Shown here in pieces: positions 24,701 through 39,700 of a stretch of 64,000 bases of DNA. The DNA is from Numida meleagris (taxonomy: Eukaryota; Chordata; Aves; Galliformes; Numididae): NCBI RefSeq assembly GCF_002078875.1, contig NC_034412.1, forward strand, positions 83,221,575-83,285,574, in the 5' to 3' direction. The notes below the pieces were generated by a model. The model saw nothing but the letters and a program-made list of their open reading frames with translations. It searched no databases and was not told the origin of the DNA. The first letter of the stretch is position 1. Every line of letters begins with the position of its first letter. The translations under genes were made by a program, and so were the position numbers.

Positions 24701-27700
24701 AGGGGCTGCCTTGAAACTTGGTAAAATGCTAAAGAAAATAATTTTTTAAAATCTGCAAGATGGAGGTATTAAGAAACTCAACATTGGTCATTACTCACGA
24801 GTAGCTCTTGCATACAAACTGTTTATTAGTTTCACTGAGGTTTGTTGTCTTGCATCAATGCTAATGAGCATGTTTAGTAGTACCACATCTTAATTATAGC
24901 GTAGGGGGTTTGAGTTGTAAATGCTTCTGCTGCAACTATTGCAGTAACATTTTTATTTCATTACGTTACCAGGTAAAAATAAAGTATATTTTCGTTAGTT
25001 TCCAACTAACCTGTTTTCCTTTGACAAGTCTGTCTTGTGATTCACACCTAGCTGCAGAGTTTTGTTGTTTTGAATTTCAATTGTAGCACTTGATCATGAC
25101 CTATTCCTGCTTAATTTTTATATTCAGATTTCAAAGAAACTGCATGTGTCAGTTTTATTGTCAGTTCTTAAACAAGTTGTGCTGCAGTGAGGACTACAAA
25201 GTGCTGTATTATAAATTCTGTAGTGAGAAGTGTAACCTTTTGTGAAAATGCCTGTTGAAAAAGACAAAACACTTCCTATTCTCTTAAGGCTAGTTACAAG
25301 TCAGAGTGTATCTGTAGCTTAAAATACTTGGTTTTTGTCCTGATCTCTGTGAATATTAAACAATCACTGAAGTATCTTGTTGCAAGCCCCACAATTGATG
25401 CAGTGTGTGTGTGTGGTTGAGTGATTTTTGTTTTTAATAAGCTATATTTGATGAGTCTTTATTAACTTTCTCTATTAAAATCTTAAAATACGTAACTTCA
25501 ATTCTGATCTAAAAGCAGTGAACTCTTTTTAGTTGTACCTTCACGGCTTCTAAAATCTTTACTGGGCTGAGAGGAGTTAAATGACTTTCTGGTCTGAATT
25601 ATTTCTTCAGCTGAATAAATTTAAGTTAAAATAATAGACTGATCCCAGAGCTGCAACAGACTTGACTGTCTGTCGAGGGGTTTTGGAGTTCAAATTCTTT
25701 GAATTTTTATTTAAAACATAGTTAACTCCATGTGTAAATGTTACACAAAAGAGGTAATTGGCAGCTGCCTAAATTGGCAGTTCCTAAACCTGGTTTTGGC
25801 ATAACAGGAAGCCATTCCCATGACGTACTGTCTATACTAACGCAGTTGTTTGTGGAGAAGTGCCCTAACCTGCGTGGAAGCTTCTCAGAAAAAAAACCCA
25901 AAACCAAGGAACAACACCCAAACCCAGAAATAACTAACAAAACAAAAAAAAAAAACCATGCTAAAAGCAGCATAAAATTACAGGCTTAGTTGAGAAATGT
26001 CAGTGAAACCTTTTCCTTGATAGGTGATTGACAAATAATGTGGATTTTATAGTCGCTGTCTGTGTTGATAGAGTAAGAAACCTTTTGCCTTTAGATTGCG
26101 TTCAACAGGGGTTGTTTTCCTTTGGGTCTAGTAGATTTCCTACTAGTAAGATAGTGGATAAGCTCTTAGTAGTGTGTCCTGAGCCCAACACTACAGTGTA
26201 ACCAAACTGGAAGTACATTGTGCTTGTGTGGTAGCCCATGCGGAGAGGAGGGTTCCCTGGCAACTAAAATAGTAGAGCTGATGTTGGCATTCATCCAGAG
26301 ATTGTAGAAAGTGATTGTCTATTGTTGTCCTATGTATGTTATAATTGAATGTTATATTGCTGTTGTAAGTGGGCTACTTGTGGAGTTTGAGTTCTGTGAT
26401 CGTGGAGTTGTTGTACAGTGACTAAAAATGAACCAGTAAAATACAAAGTGGTTGATGCTATGGTCATGAGTTTACTGCTATTTTCTCCTCTGACAAGTTT
26501 TCATCTTTTTTTTAATGGGTGAGCAGGTGATTGGTATAGTGGTCCTGCAGCAGATCTTGAGACAGAACCTGATGAAGAATGGGTAAAAAATAGAAAAGAT
26601 GAAAGTCGTGCTTTCCAGGAATGGGATGAAGATGCTGACATAGATGAGTCTGGTAGGTGAACTCTGATTTTGGTGAAACTGTTTTTCCTAGAGATTATAT
26701 AGCTATAGTAAGTTTACGAAGTGGGTTCTTTTGTCTAAAATCTTCTGTTTCTACTAGGTTTTGGTATTTGATTCCCATACTTTAAGATAATGACAGATGC
26801 AGAAACACATTCTATCTAGGTAAATGCTTTCTAAGCCAAGAAGACTTAAGCAATGAGAATGAACTTTAGAAGTTTTGTCTAGCAACTACCTGGTGTTCCT
26901 GAAGGGAGTGCCTTTTTTCCTTGTTTTCATCTCATCCTGACTCCCAGCTGGATGGAGAAGCCAGGGGAGATTTTCAGCAACAACAACAAAAAGCAGCTGG
27001 TTTTGACATGCTGAGTCGCTTAATCTAGGAGAGAGCAAATGTGAGTCAGGTGAAACAAGAGTTATGGGGATGTGTCAGGAGTTAAAAGGAGGAAGAAGAT
27101 GCTTTGTGTCTTGGAAGTTTGGATGAGTCCTGTTGCATCCTAATGTATTCTAATTTTAAACTAAAATTTTTATGAAGCTGTTACATCGCAGGATGTGAAG
27201 TGGCCTGTGAGATAGTATTTCACTGTATACAGCAAGTCAGTGGAAGTTGCAGTCCCAAACTACTGTTTTTACGTGCTGTTGGAGTGAACTCTTCAAACAA
27301 ACAGATCTTAAAGATCTTAAAGACTTAAGTATGGAGCTAAAATTCAGCAGGAGTTTTGATGCAGGGTGCTTTCTGAAACATAAATGTTGTTAGAGGTTCT
27401 TCGGTTTCCTGATAACCTGTGTGATGTAAGCTGACAGCATGGACTCCCAATTGGCTGAACGCATTTTAACTCTTTCTCTTTGGTTTTATTTTGCAGAAGA
27501 AGCAGCAGAAGATGCACTTGCCATTAACATAGCACAGATGGAAAAACGTTTACTTCATGGTTTAATCCATAATGTTCTCCCGCATGTAGGCTCCTCAGTG
27601 AAGACATTAGTACTGGCCTACAGTTCTGCAGTGTCTAGCAAAATGGTATGTAATTTGAAACTAGCACTTAATTGTGGCTGTGCAGCCTATAATTAGTAAC

Positions 27701-30700
27701 TGATTTGTCTGAGTTTAAAGCACACTGGTTGTGAAAACAAGTTGCAATTCAAAAGAATGTTAATGTGCACGTTGCCTCTGACACTACTTGTAGCCTTCCT
27801 GGCTAGTGAGTGCTGATTATTCTTCCTTTTTCAGGTTAGACAGATCTTGGAGCTTTGCCCCAACTTGGAATACTTGGATCTCACTCAAACTGATATTTCA
27901 GACTCTGCATTTGAAAGGTTAGCTAATTTTTGTTTCCTAAAAATAAGTGAGTAAAAATGAAGGGAAGGGGAGGAAACATTCAAGCATCTATTACTCCACT
28001 TCAAGTATGAGTGAGAAATAGAGATTGGTCTGTATCCACACATAATGAAGGAATAAACCAGAATAACAATGAACGAAGCAGTAAGTAAAGCCTGACTTTG
28101 TAATGGCCATTTTAGAATCCTTGTCTTAGCTATTAAAACCTATCAAAGTATAGCCATCATAGTAATTTAATTTCATGCTAATGCTAATAACTTGAAATTG
28201 TTCACAGATATATTTTTAGGAGTTATTGCAGTTCTTGGTCCAACATTGCAGGTGATGTTTGGAACACTGCTTTTTAAGACGTAGATCAAATGGTGGGTAA
28301 AGCTCTAGGGCCAAAGTGTATTACTGTGGATTCCTGAGTTTTACAGAATTCTGCAGAAATTTCATTGAGCATCACTAGGATGGTGTATGTGTGAAGGACC
28401 TACACAGAAGTGTCTTTGTATGATGCTGGAACTCAGTGGCTGTTCCACTATGCAACATTTTGCATACGGTGCTCTCAGGTTCTGTTTATTAACAGCACAT
28501 TAAAATGTTACCAGCACAGTTGCTCGTATGAATGCTCTGCAGCTTGTTCAAGAAGTTTAAATTGAAATGAAGACCTTAATGGAACTTACGTTTCAGAACT
28601 TGATCTTTTTGTAAGCCTCTGTTAGTCTCCAGTAAACGTTAAATATTCTTCTCCTTCATTAGATTATCTATACTTCCAGTCTTAAAATCTGTAATTCAGA
28701 AATGGGTTTCATTTGCTGTAGGTGTTAACACTCTCCATTAACTGTGGCAAAGGTAAATAGACTGTATACTTCTATAGTTAATAATGCAGCAGTCCTACTA
28801 TAGATCAAATTTCTGTTTCAGCTGAAAGATAAAAACACTGAAGGAGTGAATTTGCATTAATACGAAAGTGTTTCCATAGCAATTGCTAAGACTAATCACC
28901 TACAGAATAACTAATCCCATACACAGAGCATTTCCAGCAGACCAGATGCTCTTGCTGAAAGAAACAGGAAGTTCTTGAGAGAAAGATCTAGGCTCTAAGG
29001 TCACCGATATTTCAGTATGTGTAGACACGCAAGCTTGAGAAACTCAAATAGTAAGGAACTACAACTATTAAAATACTTTGAACTGAATATCACAGGAATT
29101 TCACTTTTTTTCAGTGAAGTTTGCTAATTCAGTAAGTAAATATTTTTCAGCTTTCTCTGAGAAGATAAATATTTGATCTCTCCTAACTTATCTGGCTTTA
29201 GGTATCAGCATTATAGACAGGAAAAACTGTTTTTGAAACTGTTGCATGTATTTGGTGTTTGCAGTTTCTTAAATTGCTCGAGATGTAGTAAAATGGGCAT
29301 TTTACATCCCAGTATATGGAAAAATGTAGCGTGTTACTATTTGTGATTCATTTCACGTTTCTTCAGACTTTTCTAGGCATGTTTACTTGCACTTGCAGTA
29401 TCAAACCTAACCTGTAATCTGAGGGAACTTTTCCTTTAATATTCTGTGAATTAATATCAGTATTTCCCTTATGAAATGTTCTTTTGTACGTTTAGCTGTA
29501 ACATCTGTTTCTGAACAAAAACAAGTAATCGCTCTTCATCTTATTTCAGTTGGTCTTCAGTTGGTTGTTGTCAGAATCTTCGCCACTTTGATCTGTCTGG
29601 ATGTGAGAAAATCACCGATGTGGCCATAGAGAGGTTCTCCAGAGCTTTGGGTATCATATCGACTCACCATAACAGAGGCGTGCTGAAAGGCTGCAGAAGC
29701 AGGAATGCTAAGACTTTATGGAAAAACAGAGAGATGACTCTGCAGTCCAACAAGAAATATAATTGTTTGCATGAAATCAGCAATGAAAACCTCATTGAGG
29801 GAACAGACAGTAAGCATCATTGGACTAAACCTGTCAGCTCTGAAAGCTTCAATTCTGCGTATGTGTGGATGCTAAATGCAGATGATTTAGCTGATATCGA
29901 AGACGCTGCAGAGTGGAGACACAGAAATGTTGAAGGATTTTGTCTTGTGGAGCCAGCATCCCATATTAATTGTTCTGCATCTTGCTGCAATAGAGACATT
30001 TATGGTTTAAGGACTAGAGGGTGGCAGCAGCACTGTGCTTCTACTGACTTCATTTACTGCGGTCACTCATTTTGCTGTGCTGGAACGGCACTAAGAACTA
30101 TTCGAGCACTTCCAGAGTCCTCTGCACTGTGTAAAAAACCAACAAGGACTAACCAGTCAGAGGAAAAAGACTTGGCATACTCTGGCAGTGACAAACCAGA
30201 TGAAGAGACTGCACGAGTTCTTCAGTTTCTCAGTCTGTCTGGGTGTTACCAGATCACAGATCGTGCTCTCAGGTGAAAAGACGTTTCTGAGCTGTTTTGC
30301 TGCAGTGTGGTTTTTATAACATCTGTATGGTTGGGTTGCTCTGGGTTGAATCCGCCTAGTTTCAGCTTAAACATTTTTGTTGAGAACGTCTGGTATATCT
30401 TAACTAGTCCTTGCATCTCAAAATATTGAGAATAGCAGACATGAAAATTTTCTCCAACTCTTCCTTTGAATGAAAGGACTAAAAAAAATTTCTTTTAGAC
30501 AGTTCCTCTGAAATGAAGCATTTTGGTAAGTTTGCTTGCAGTAGATAAAAGCATAAATACTACCCATGTAGTAGTAGATTTGTAGTGATTTCATATTAGG
30601 AAATTCAGTGCTGGTTTATTTCTTTTTCTTTTCCTCTCGTTATGCCTGCCAAGCTTGTAAATACTCTTCGAGCTTTAAAAACAAACCAGAATATCATCTC

Positions 30701-33700
30701 ACTTAACTTGCCTGGATGATGACAGAATTTTGTATGTGCGTAACAACATGTTAAATATGATTTTATATAATGTACAAAGCATAGAATTTAGTTGAAGTTA
30801 CCTTGAGCGTTGAGACAGCTTCGTGACAGTTAGAAAATTTGCACTGTATGATAATACGTAATTGATGCTTTATATCTTGTCAGAAATGTGTAGTCACAGC
30901 TTCGTAATGAAAATGAGACAAGACAGAAATATTTGCAGTCACCTGCTCAGATGTGCTATAGCTCCTGGGACTAATTAGAGCTGCTTGCAATTTAGAGACT
31001 TTATACCTACTTGTACTGTACACCACAGTCCGCGGAGGAATACTGTGAGGCACTGCTGGCATTGAATTGCCTCTCCAGAGACTTCCCCCCTCTTTGACAG
31101 AGAATTCAGAAATACCAACTGTTCAGATGTCTCACAGCAGTTATGTTGGGACAGATAGCTGTGCTTTCTGTCGGAGCCTGATGTTGTCCAGGTGTTGGAG
31201 CAGACTGGTACTGCTGAGTGTGGTTCCTTTGGCAATGGATCGGTAATGCTGCGTGTAGTTGGTGTGTTACTGGTGTTATTCCTGACCGAGTCATCTAGAA
31301 TCCAAGGAAGACTTGATCACTGAGTCATAGGGAGTGTTTAGTTGTGGTGCCAGTTTCACATCAGTGCTTTCTGGATACAGGAGAACACGGAGCTGAGTTG
31401 ACATTCTGCAGCGAGTGCTTCTTGCACTTGTATAATACTTGGGGTCCCGGAAGAAAAAATGAGACCCTAATGTAAACACTTGGCAGTTCATTTCATATAA
31501 ACTGAACTGATAGCTGGTTTTGTTTGTCATTCTTTTTCCTGACTGCTGACGAGAGATAATTGTATGCTCATGCTCTTAAGACATAAAACTGAAAGTGCCT
31601 TCGCTTGAACCTGAAGCATGCTGACTGAAGCTTGTGTGGCTTTTTCTTCTTTAGTTTTCTCCTTCCCATGGGTGAGCTTGTGATTGAACTTGGGTTAGCT
31701 GTCCTGTGAGCTCAGAGGAGCAGTCAGCCTAACACAGAGTGTTGGGTCAAGTGCACTACATCCGTGAGGCTGCTTTATCTGCACTTGGAGGGAAAACAGT
31801 TTGGTTCGAGTAGCATGCAGTGGTGTGTTGGCAGAGGGAGGTTCTGCTGGTAAAGATTTATCCAATGGAAAATACAAATTTGAGTTTCAAACTGACTTAT
31901 TAAAAAAATAATAAACTGTTGGAATTTTTACACAGCAAACTTGGGGAATATCATATAGTTCTGGTTTTGGGATGTGTTGAGAAATATACATCACACTGGA
32001 AGTCTCAAGAGAAATGGGTAGTGTTGGGTGTGTCATGCTGGTTCTTAGAAATACTTGGTCATCCCCGGAGTCATTATTAAACAGTGATTTCCCACTGAAT
32101 TTCTGTCAAAGGGAATTGTTAATTTCTGCAGAGATGGATTCATTTTTCAGGCCCGTTACGCTGCTTTAAGGGTGATTAACCTTACAGGACGCCAGACTTG
32201 AAATTAAGTGGCTTATTAGAGGTGTGGTGTTGTTGCAAGATGTAAATGTGTGACTTGGTGACATACGGGAGTACTTGTCAGTCTAGTGCTGTGCAAGCTC
32301 TTAACACCCCTCTTCTGTCTGTTAACAGGGCGTTGACTTTGGGAGGAGGACTGCCACACTTGGAGCACCTCAATCTCTCGGGTTGTCTCACTGTAACTGG
32401 TGCAGGCCTGCAGGATTTAGTTTCTGCATGCCCTTCTCTAAATGACGAACACTTTTACTACTGTGACAACATTAACGGTAATGTCTTTTTTTGAAGATGT
32501 GATCCTTGTCTGGGGAGTAATGTCTGGCTTAAGGATGTGTTAGAAACAAACAAACAAAAAAAATGCCACCAACAAAAAAACCCAACACACAGCATCACCA
32601 CCAAAACCACAAAACCAGAAAGCCTGCAAACTCTTTTCTTGGCTGTGTAGCACTGAATTGCAAATACTAATTACAAGATCAAAGCTGTTACATCAGGTTT
32701 TTTTGTATTTAAGTCTCATACAGTTCTATATTACCTAGAGGGAAGACATTTTTAGTCCATGTTCTCTTACTAGAGATTAGCATAGGTGGTAAAATGCTTA
32801 GAAGGTAAGTAGATAGCTGTGGTTGTCCTCTTCATCTTTTCCCTGTAGAAGATGTAGTTGAGTGTTTTCTTTATGGTGGTAACTTGAGACAAAGCTGTCA
32901 TTAGATTGATAGTAAAGTGATTTTTTTTGAGGGGGGAAAGAGCTTGTTACACAAACTTCATGTGTTACAGTGGTTTTGGTGTAGAATACTATCGTGTATC
33001 CTTGTGGAAAATGTAACTTAGTTTTTCTAGTTTTGCTTGAATTACTTAAGGTTGAATCTCAGCTGGAGAAGGATCTGGATAAATGCATAAAATACGTTTG
33101 TGGTGGAAGTCTTGTCAGTGTTTACTGCACTGGAATTCAATCTATTATGTCAGGTCCAGTAAGTGTTCGTAGCATTAGAGATGGGAACCATGGTGTGATT
33201 TTTATTTGTTTGAATTTAAAACAGGTAAGTGCAACAGAATGGAAAGGAAAGAAAGGATAACTGAGTTCAAAGGATTGTAGGAACTGTGTGTAAAACAGAA
33301 TTATATTTCCTTGGTAGTTCATGGTGACCAGCTCCATTTGCATCTATATTGAGATGTAGCCACAGGAGGTATGCAGGATGCCAGAGCTTTGGTACTGCGA
33401 GTAAAACTGTACTGATGCTTGGGTATTCCATCCATTGAAATTCATGTGAGATGATGTGCTTTATTGGACTGGATCCTAACATTAGAAGTCAAGTATTAAA
33501 TCATTTTTGTTTCCATAATTTTTGGACTTAATGCACTTTTTTTGACACGTAATGCATTTGCTGTTTGTTACCCAGTTCCAGTCCACCTAGACTACAGCTT
33601 TTAAAGCTATCTCCTTGCATTTCAATCTGAAAGCTCTTAATACCTTTTTAAAATCCTTCGCTGACTCTTTCCTGCATCAGGTTGAATTCAGCAGTGTCTT

Positions 33701-36700
33701 CAGTGACCAGCTGAAAGCCTTTTCCTCCTGCATCTTATTCCTTTTTTCTTGTTTCCTATTTTTCCTGTTCCCAGTTGTCAGTAATACCAGATTTGATGTC
33801 CTGGTTTGTCTTCAGCTGTTTCTGTCTGTCTCCCTTGCTCTAGTCCCTAAAATACAATATGTCATCTTAGTTCAAAAAGCCAGAATCTCTTGTGCAAGTC
33901 CTCCACTGCTTTAAAGCTTGACTGTTCCATAGTAACCTTAAGAAATTATTTATATTTCAACAGAATACGTTTTGGAATAATTCTGTAAAATTGTCCCGAT
34001 GATCTTCCTGTTTTTCCTTCCTTTTATACTGTCTGTTGGAAGCTCTGAGCCTATAAGCTTGCATGCCTTTGGATGAACCGTTACTCCTGCATAGAGAAGC
34101 CAACAGAAATGAGAGGGTGTAGTGGTGGCCTTGCATTTAGTGAGAAATAGTAGCATCTCACAATTTGTGGTGGTGTTTTTCCTTTTTCTTTCTCATAAAA
34201 AGAGGTATCCCAGCAAAACTCTGAAATTGAGAAATAGCCTTTTATAACTGAATTCTCTGTAGCTTTATCAGGATACTGTTCTTTATTTTCACCTAAATTT
34301 CACTGGTAGCACTCAGTAAATACCCTGTTCTGCTCTGGGCAGCAGGATTTCTGTGACATCATTTGATACTTGTAAAGTAATGGTAGGGAAGGTAAGAGGC
34401 TGTTCAGTTTAAATCAATCCGTATCAGAAGCTGTTTACATTTCGTTGCTCATATTGATTACATTAAGTGCTGTAGAAAAATTACTGATCTGTAGAGAATA
34501 ATTTCATAATTTTCTTTGCCCACCAGCTTATCAGGGATTGTTTTCGGGGAAGGAGATATGTTCTGGGATCACGCTGGAAAACCCGTCAGTCTTGCAGAAC
34601 AAAAAATGGAGCCAACAGCATGGAATTTAGCCATCTTTGAGTAATAAAGCTACCGTTATCTTTGAAATATAAGGGCTTTACTTTCACCTACCGCCTATTT
34701 TCAGATATTTTTTTCTATAAATCCTGAGCTTGACGGAGGGCCCAACACAGGCAGCTTCACTCATGTTCTCTGTGGAGATCTTGCTGGACTTGTTTGGTTG
34801 GCGTGTTTGCAATTTTCAGACTTCCATTTCAAGTGCTGGTCTACATATAGCTGTTGTACATACCTCATGGGGCAGTCACAGCTGTTGCACAGCAGTGATA
34901 TGATGCAGCTCGTATGAGCAGAGCCTGTAAACTTGCATGCATCTCCAGATTTAGTTTGTTTACTGTCAGTATGATTCCAGTTCTTGGTTTGCATAGTAAC
35001 GCTTAGTTTGGGACCTCTGCCTGCTTTGCTCTGTGCTAGAGACTTGGGAGTTAGATAACGCTCAGCTGCAGCTGAAAACAAATCTGTGTACGCTCCTCCC
35101 ACTTGCTGACTTTGCTGGATGCCTGAAACACATTTGATTCATCAGTCACGTTAAACTCAGTAAGAGAAGTTGAATGTTTGAGTTACCTCTTGCCACTGAG
35201 GAATTCCTATTTCCCCGTTTTGTCCTGTTCTGTCCATCTGTGTTCAGTCTCTGTATTATATTTTCAGTTTTAAAGCCTGTAATGCAGTCAGCTTCAGGGT
35301 TAGAATGGGGCTCCCTGGTTCCTGTAGTAGTACCTCGTTGCAGCTTTCACATGTGATATAATTTCTAGTGGTTTTTTAAAATGTAGTTCTAGTGTGCTGG
35401 AATTAAAGGAATAGGGCATTAATAAAACAAAGTTGTGGCAGTTTCTGATGATTCACTCTTCTCTTGTGACTGTTACAAACTTGTTGGTCACAGCTGGCTC
35501 TCTCTTCCAGCAGCAAAGCTCTGAACTTTGCAGTTTCTGTTCAGATTTATGGACTCCTGTGTGCTGGTTCATATAGGGGTGCCTCGTTATTAGATTTCTA
35601 AGAGTTTGATCTCTCCATAAATTCCGTAGATAACAAAGGTGCTCTCATAATGTTCTGATGTGTAGCTTCACTGATAAAGAGTAGCACTTAAGACCAATAT
35701 TAATTTTAAATCGCCATTTATGTTTTCAAGGTCAACGCTTAATTTGATCACTTTCTTGTAATTCCCTTGTAATGTGCTACGCTACCATCAAATGTGGTAT
35801 CTGCTGTTGAGAATAAAGGAGACTCACTGAGCTGCAGTTCTAAACCCATGCAACTCTTCCCCCTGCTTTGGGCTGTGGCTTCGCAGTGGTGGCTGTGGAA
35901 ATAAAGCATCTTTCCCTTCCCTCCTTGTGTGTTCCTGACAGCTCCTCTTTGCTGCCTTCCTGATGTCAGTGTTAGTCTTCATGTAGCTACTTGGTAAGCG
36001 AAATCAAGAACTGGGGTAGCAGAAGGCCTTTTTCCTTCTCGGATGGGCTGGGGATCGGTCCTGCTGTATAGACCACAGGAGTATTTCTGCTGCCAAAGGT
36101 GAGAGCTGAAGGGATGTGGTGGCAGCCCCCAGCTATGCCTTGCTCAAGTGGCTCTTCCACCATAGTTTGGGTTGGCATGTATTCTCTGTGAAATGCCTTC
36201 TTTCTAGAAAACTTTGTATGCGTTACCGAAACAAAAATCAAAATTGACCTTTCTTAGGTTGCCAGACACATTTATATTACCAGGTTTTGAAAACTCTGCA
36301 GGCTATTCAGCAGGAGTAGGTAAACCTTTGTTCTGGGTGACCTGAAGCATCTGAGTAATCCGATGTACATTTAAAGAGCATTACAGTAATCCAGTTTCCA
36401 GTAGCTAAACCAGTAATGTAGACTGCGGCAGGTTAGATGAGAATCTGATTAACTTTGCTTCTCCAGGTGAATGACCCCAAACCTCATTTTACTTAAGCAC
36501 TTCACTGCTAGCACCAATTAAGTCATCCCTCAGTGAAAAGCAGGACCCTTCCGAAAGTGGCTCAGCCCTATTCTGAGACCCGAAGTGATGGTACTCAACT
36601 ATGTACAGTTACTTTTATATAGTCACTGTATTGCTTATCCTGGTGTGTCAGTGAGGTGGGATGAATTGGAGCCCTTGTATATCAAGCCCAGAGAAAGTAG

Positions 36701-39700
36701 GTGAGAGTATTTCTGCAAGGACTAAAAGCCATTTGAGCTGAAGTAGGAGACGGTTTGAAAACAAATTACAGTCCAGTGAGAGCAGTAGCAGAGAGTGGGG
36801 AAAACAGAAACTAGGGAGCAAAAGAGTTGTAACCAAAAGTCCGCAGTAGTACATAAAGCTAGGAAAGCAAAAGCAGTCTCTCTGACTATCAAAAGCAAGG
36901 CAAATATAAAAAGAACAAGCTAAGGATATTTAAGAGGAGATCAGTTGACTTATCAAAATATACAAATGAAATGACAGCGTGTTAACCAAATAATCTTAGT
37001 GTTAAAACAACAATTAATTTATTACCCTGTTGCAGTAAGAACATAAAATACCCTCAAAATTATGGGAATTGGCTGCATGCACTGAAAAACAGTACAGGGC
37101 AGGAGATCTCAGGAGCTGTGTTTTGAAATCTGAGTGTTTCATTTCATTGGAGTTCTTCATCGGAGGCCCTGAAGGTGCTGGCATGAGGATTAGACGGGGC
37201 AAGAAATGCAGCATAGGAAGAGGGTAAGTTGTCACTGTGATGCGGTTAATGTAACTTGTGGGTCAGGGCCTAAACATTCAGGAAATACGCTTTTCAGAGG
37301 ATGCAGTTGACTCAGAATTTGAAGTTTCTAAGTTCTTAAACTAGCCCTATAGCAACTTTTAAAATCTTAAGTAGCTTTCAGTTTTTCAGTTTAAAGGACA
37401 GGAAGAAAGAGTGGGGCTTAATGGTCACTGGGAAGGAACTGGGGAGCTTACACCTCCAAGAGCTTTGCGCTTCAGTGGGTTTTATCCAGCGTTTCTGTTG
37501 CTGTCTTGGTGTGAGAAACGTGGAATCAAAGCCAAGATTTTGAATGGTACTGAACTGCCTTAAATAATGACACTAGTGCTGAAGATTACCTCAGAGACCA
37601 CCTCATGAGATTCAGTAGAGCTGTCTGTATGGTTATGTGTCTCAGGAGTGGGCTAATCCGGGACTGTGTGAAACTGAATTGAGAGCTGGCACTTGCAACT
37701 TGAATACAGTGACTGTAGAGAGGTGTCAGTGCTAATTCAGGTCTTTCCTGTTTACAGCAGCAGCTAGAAAGGCCAGCAGTGTTTTCTATACTATGAGAGG
37801 AAGAGAGTGTTGAGGAAAAAGAGGGTTGCTGCTTGGTCCTGGAAGCTTTAGGGCTCTTGCACATGGAGCTGCTGCATGTAGTTCTGTTTTTCTTGCCTTG
37901 AGCGTATATACTGGAATTTCAGAAGATCCTGAAGAGACCTACCAAAGTGTTAGGGAGTAGAACAGCTGTTTTGCAAGGAGATGCTAAAAATGCTGGAATG
38001 TTTCAATCTGGGAATGAGAAGGCCGAAGGGGAGGAGATGACTTTTCCCAGATCTGTGAAGGCAGTAGATGAGGTGAACGTGGCAGTAACTCACCAAATCC
38101 TGCAGTACTGGAGCTCAGCAGCAGCTGATGAAATTAGGCAGTTGATGTAAATGACGCACGATGGTAGTGAACTTCTGTAACTTGGTCCAGTAGGGAATTG
38201 TGAAAGCACTCAGTAGCCAGAGGTTTAAAAAGGCATTAAACAAATTCATGTGTATCTGAGCCATAAATAAATACCAGAGGGAATGGGCTTTCGTGTCTAT
38301 AGTATGACAGTAATGAATGCTGTGGGAAATACAGAAGGAATGAACCACAAGCTTATATGGTTTCCCTGATGTCACTTGCTGTTGCCAGTGCTTGAAGGTA
38401 GGGTGCTGGGTTGGATGGCCCGTTGGTCAGACCTCAGAGGGCAGCTTTTATGCTCCAGTTACCAGCATGAGGGAAGAGTGCTTGAGATGAGCAATAAACG
38501 GATGGGAAACGATACCAAATATAGTGAATATTCCCTTCCTTGGGATGTTGTGGTTCTATAAGTTTTGTCACAAGCATTATTACTGGAAGTGTGACAGCTG
38601 CTTCGAATTACTGTGATGTGCTGCTTAGCTGTGGCAGTGATGAGGAAGGTCAGCTCCGACTTGGAAAACGCTGCACAGAACATGCTCTGCTAAACCAACT
38701 ATTGGGAAGCACCGAGTCTCCTTTTTAAAGAACTTTGGAAGAAGCTTTCAAACTCTAGCTCGTAAGTGATGTGAAAGACCAAAACGTAGCTCAGGTGAAT
38801 AAAAAGATTTGAAAAGGAAAATGAGTTTACCTACAAATTAAAGTATGACTATTTTCCTTAATGTAACCATTGTCCTTCATTATAGCTTCAGATTTGTTTA
38901 TTCGGTCTCATGCATGCTAACTTGATTACTTTGTAGAATATTGCTCATTGGTGTGTGGCGTGAAGCAGAAAACTGCTTTCAAGACACTAGGTTCTGGGGA
39001 ATTAAGTACGACTTCAAGTTACTGTTCAAGGGGGAAAGACAAGCCAGACATGATGCCCTTATTCATGACATTATTTTGCTACTTCTAAATGTATTCGATA
39101 CGCTTCAGAAAGTATTGCATTTGTTTCACGTATGAAGGGGGGGGAGATGGATTGTTCTGGTTAGTTCTTTACCAGCTTGCTTGAGTTAGTTAATTAAAAA
39201 TGTGCTGCTGAGTTACGTTGGGTGCCAGAGTTCAGCCAACCCAAATGCAAATGTTTGTGTTTCTGAAGCAGGCGTATGGCTGCAGGAAATACAATGCTAT
39301 GCTAATACATTTAATAGTTTCTTATGATCACTTTTAACCCTTCAAATTAAAGGGAAAACAGTAAGTGAAGGTAAGTGGAGGTGGGTAGTATTACAGTATT
39401 GCTTTACACTGTCTGTGCTCACGACTTCCTTTTCGAGGGGCTCAGTTTTAGTTTTTATGGCTTCTGATAAAGTACCCTTACTGCCACTGCAGTTTTTCCT
39501 TTTGGTCTTCAGATTTCCAGTCAGAGTACAGGAGCTGTAGCCAACTATGCCGCGCTCGTGGAAAAACACTTTCCAGACTAAGAACTGTTTCCATGTGCTG
39601 GGTTGTTTTCCGTAATACCATGATGTCATCCTCTGAAAAAATAGGAGCTAAATATGCATTGTGAAAATGTACTTTCATTTTGAAAGGCAGCTGTGGCAGC

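Noticed and set aside
25738..25989. Paired open frames on both strands in FBXL5 intron 5
   Set aside because: The A-rich translation (Lys/Asn/Pro) reflects base composition next to an A tract and resembles no protein.
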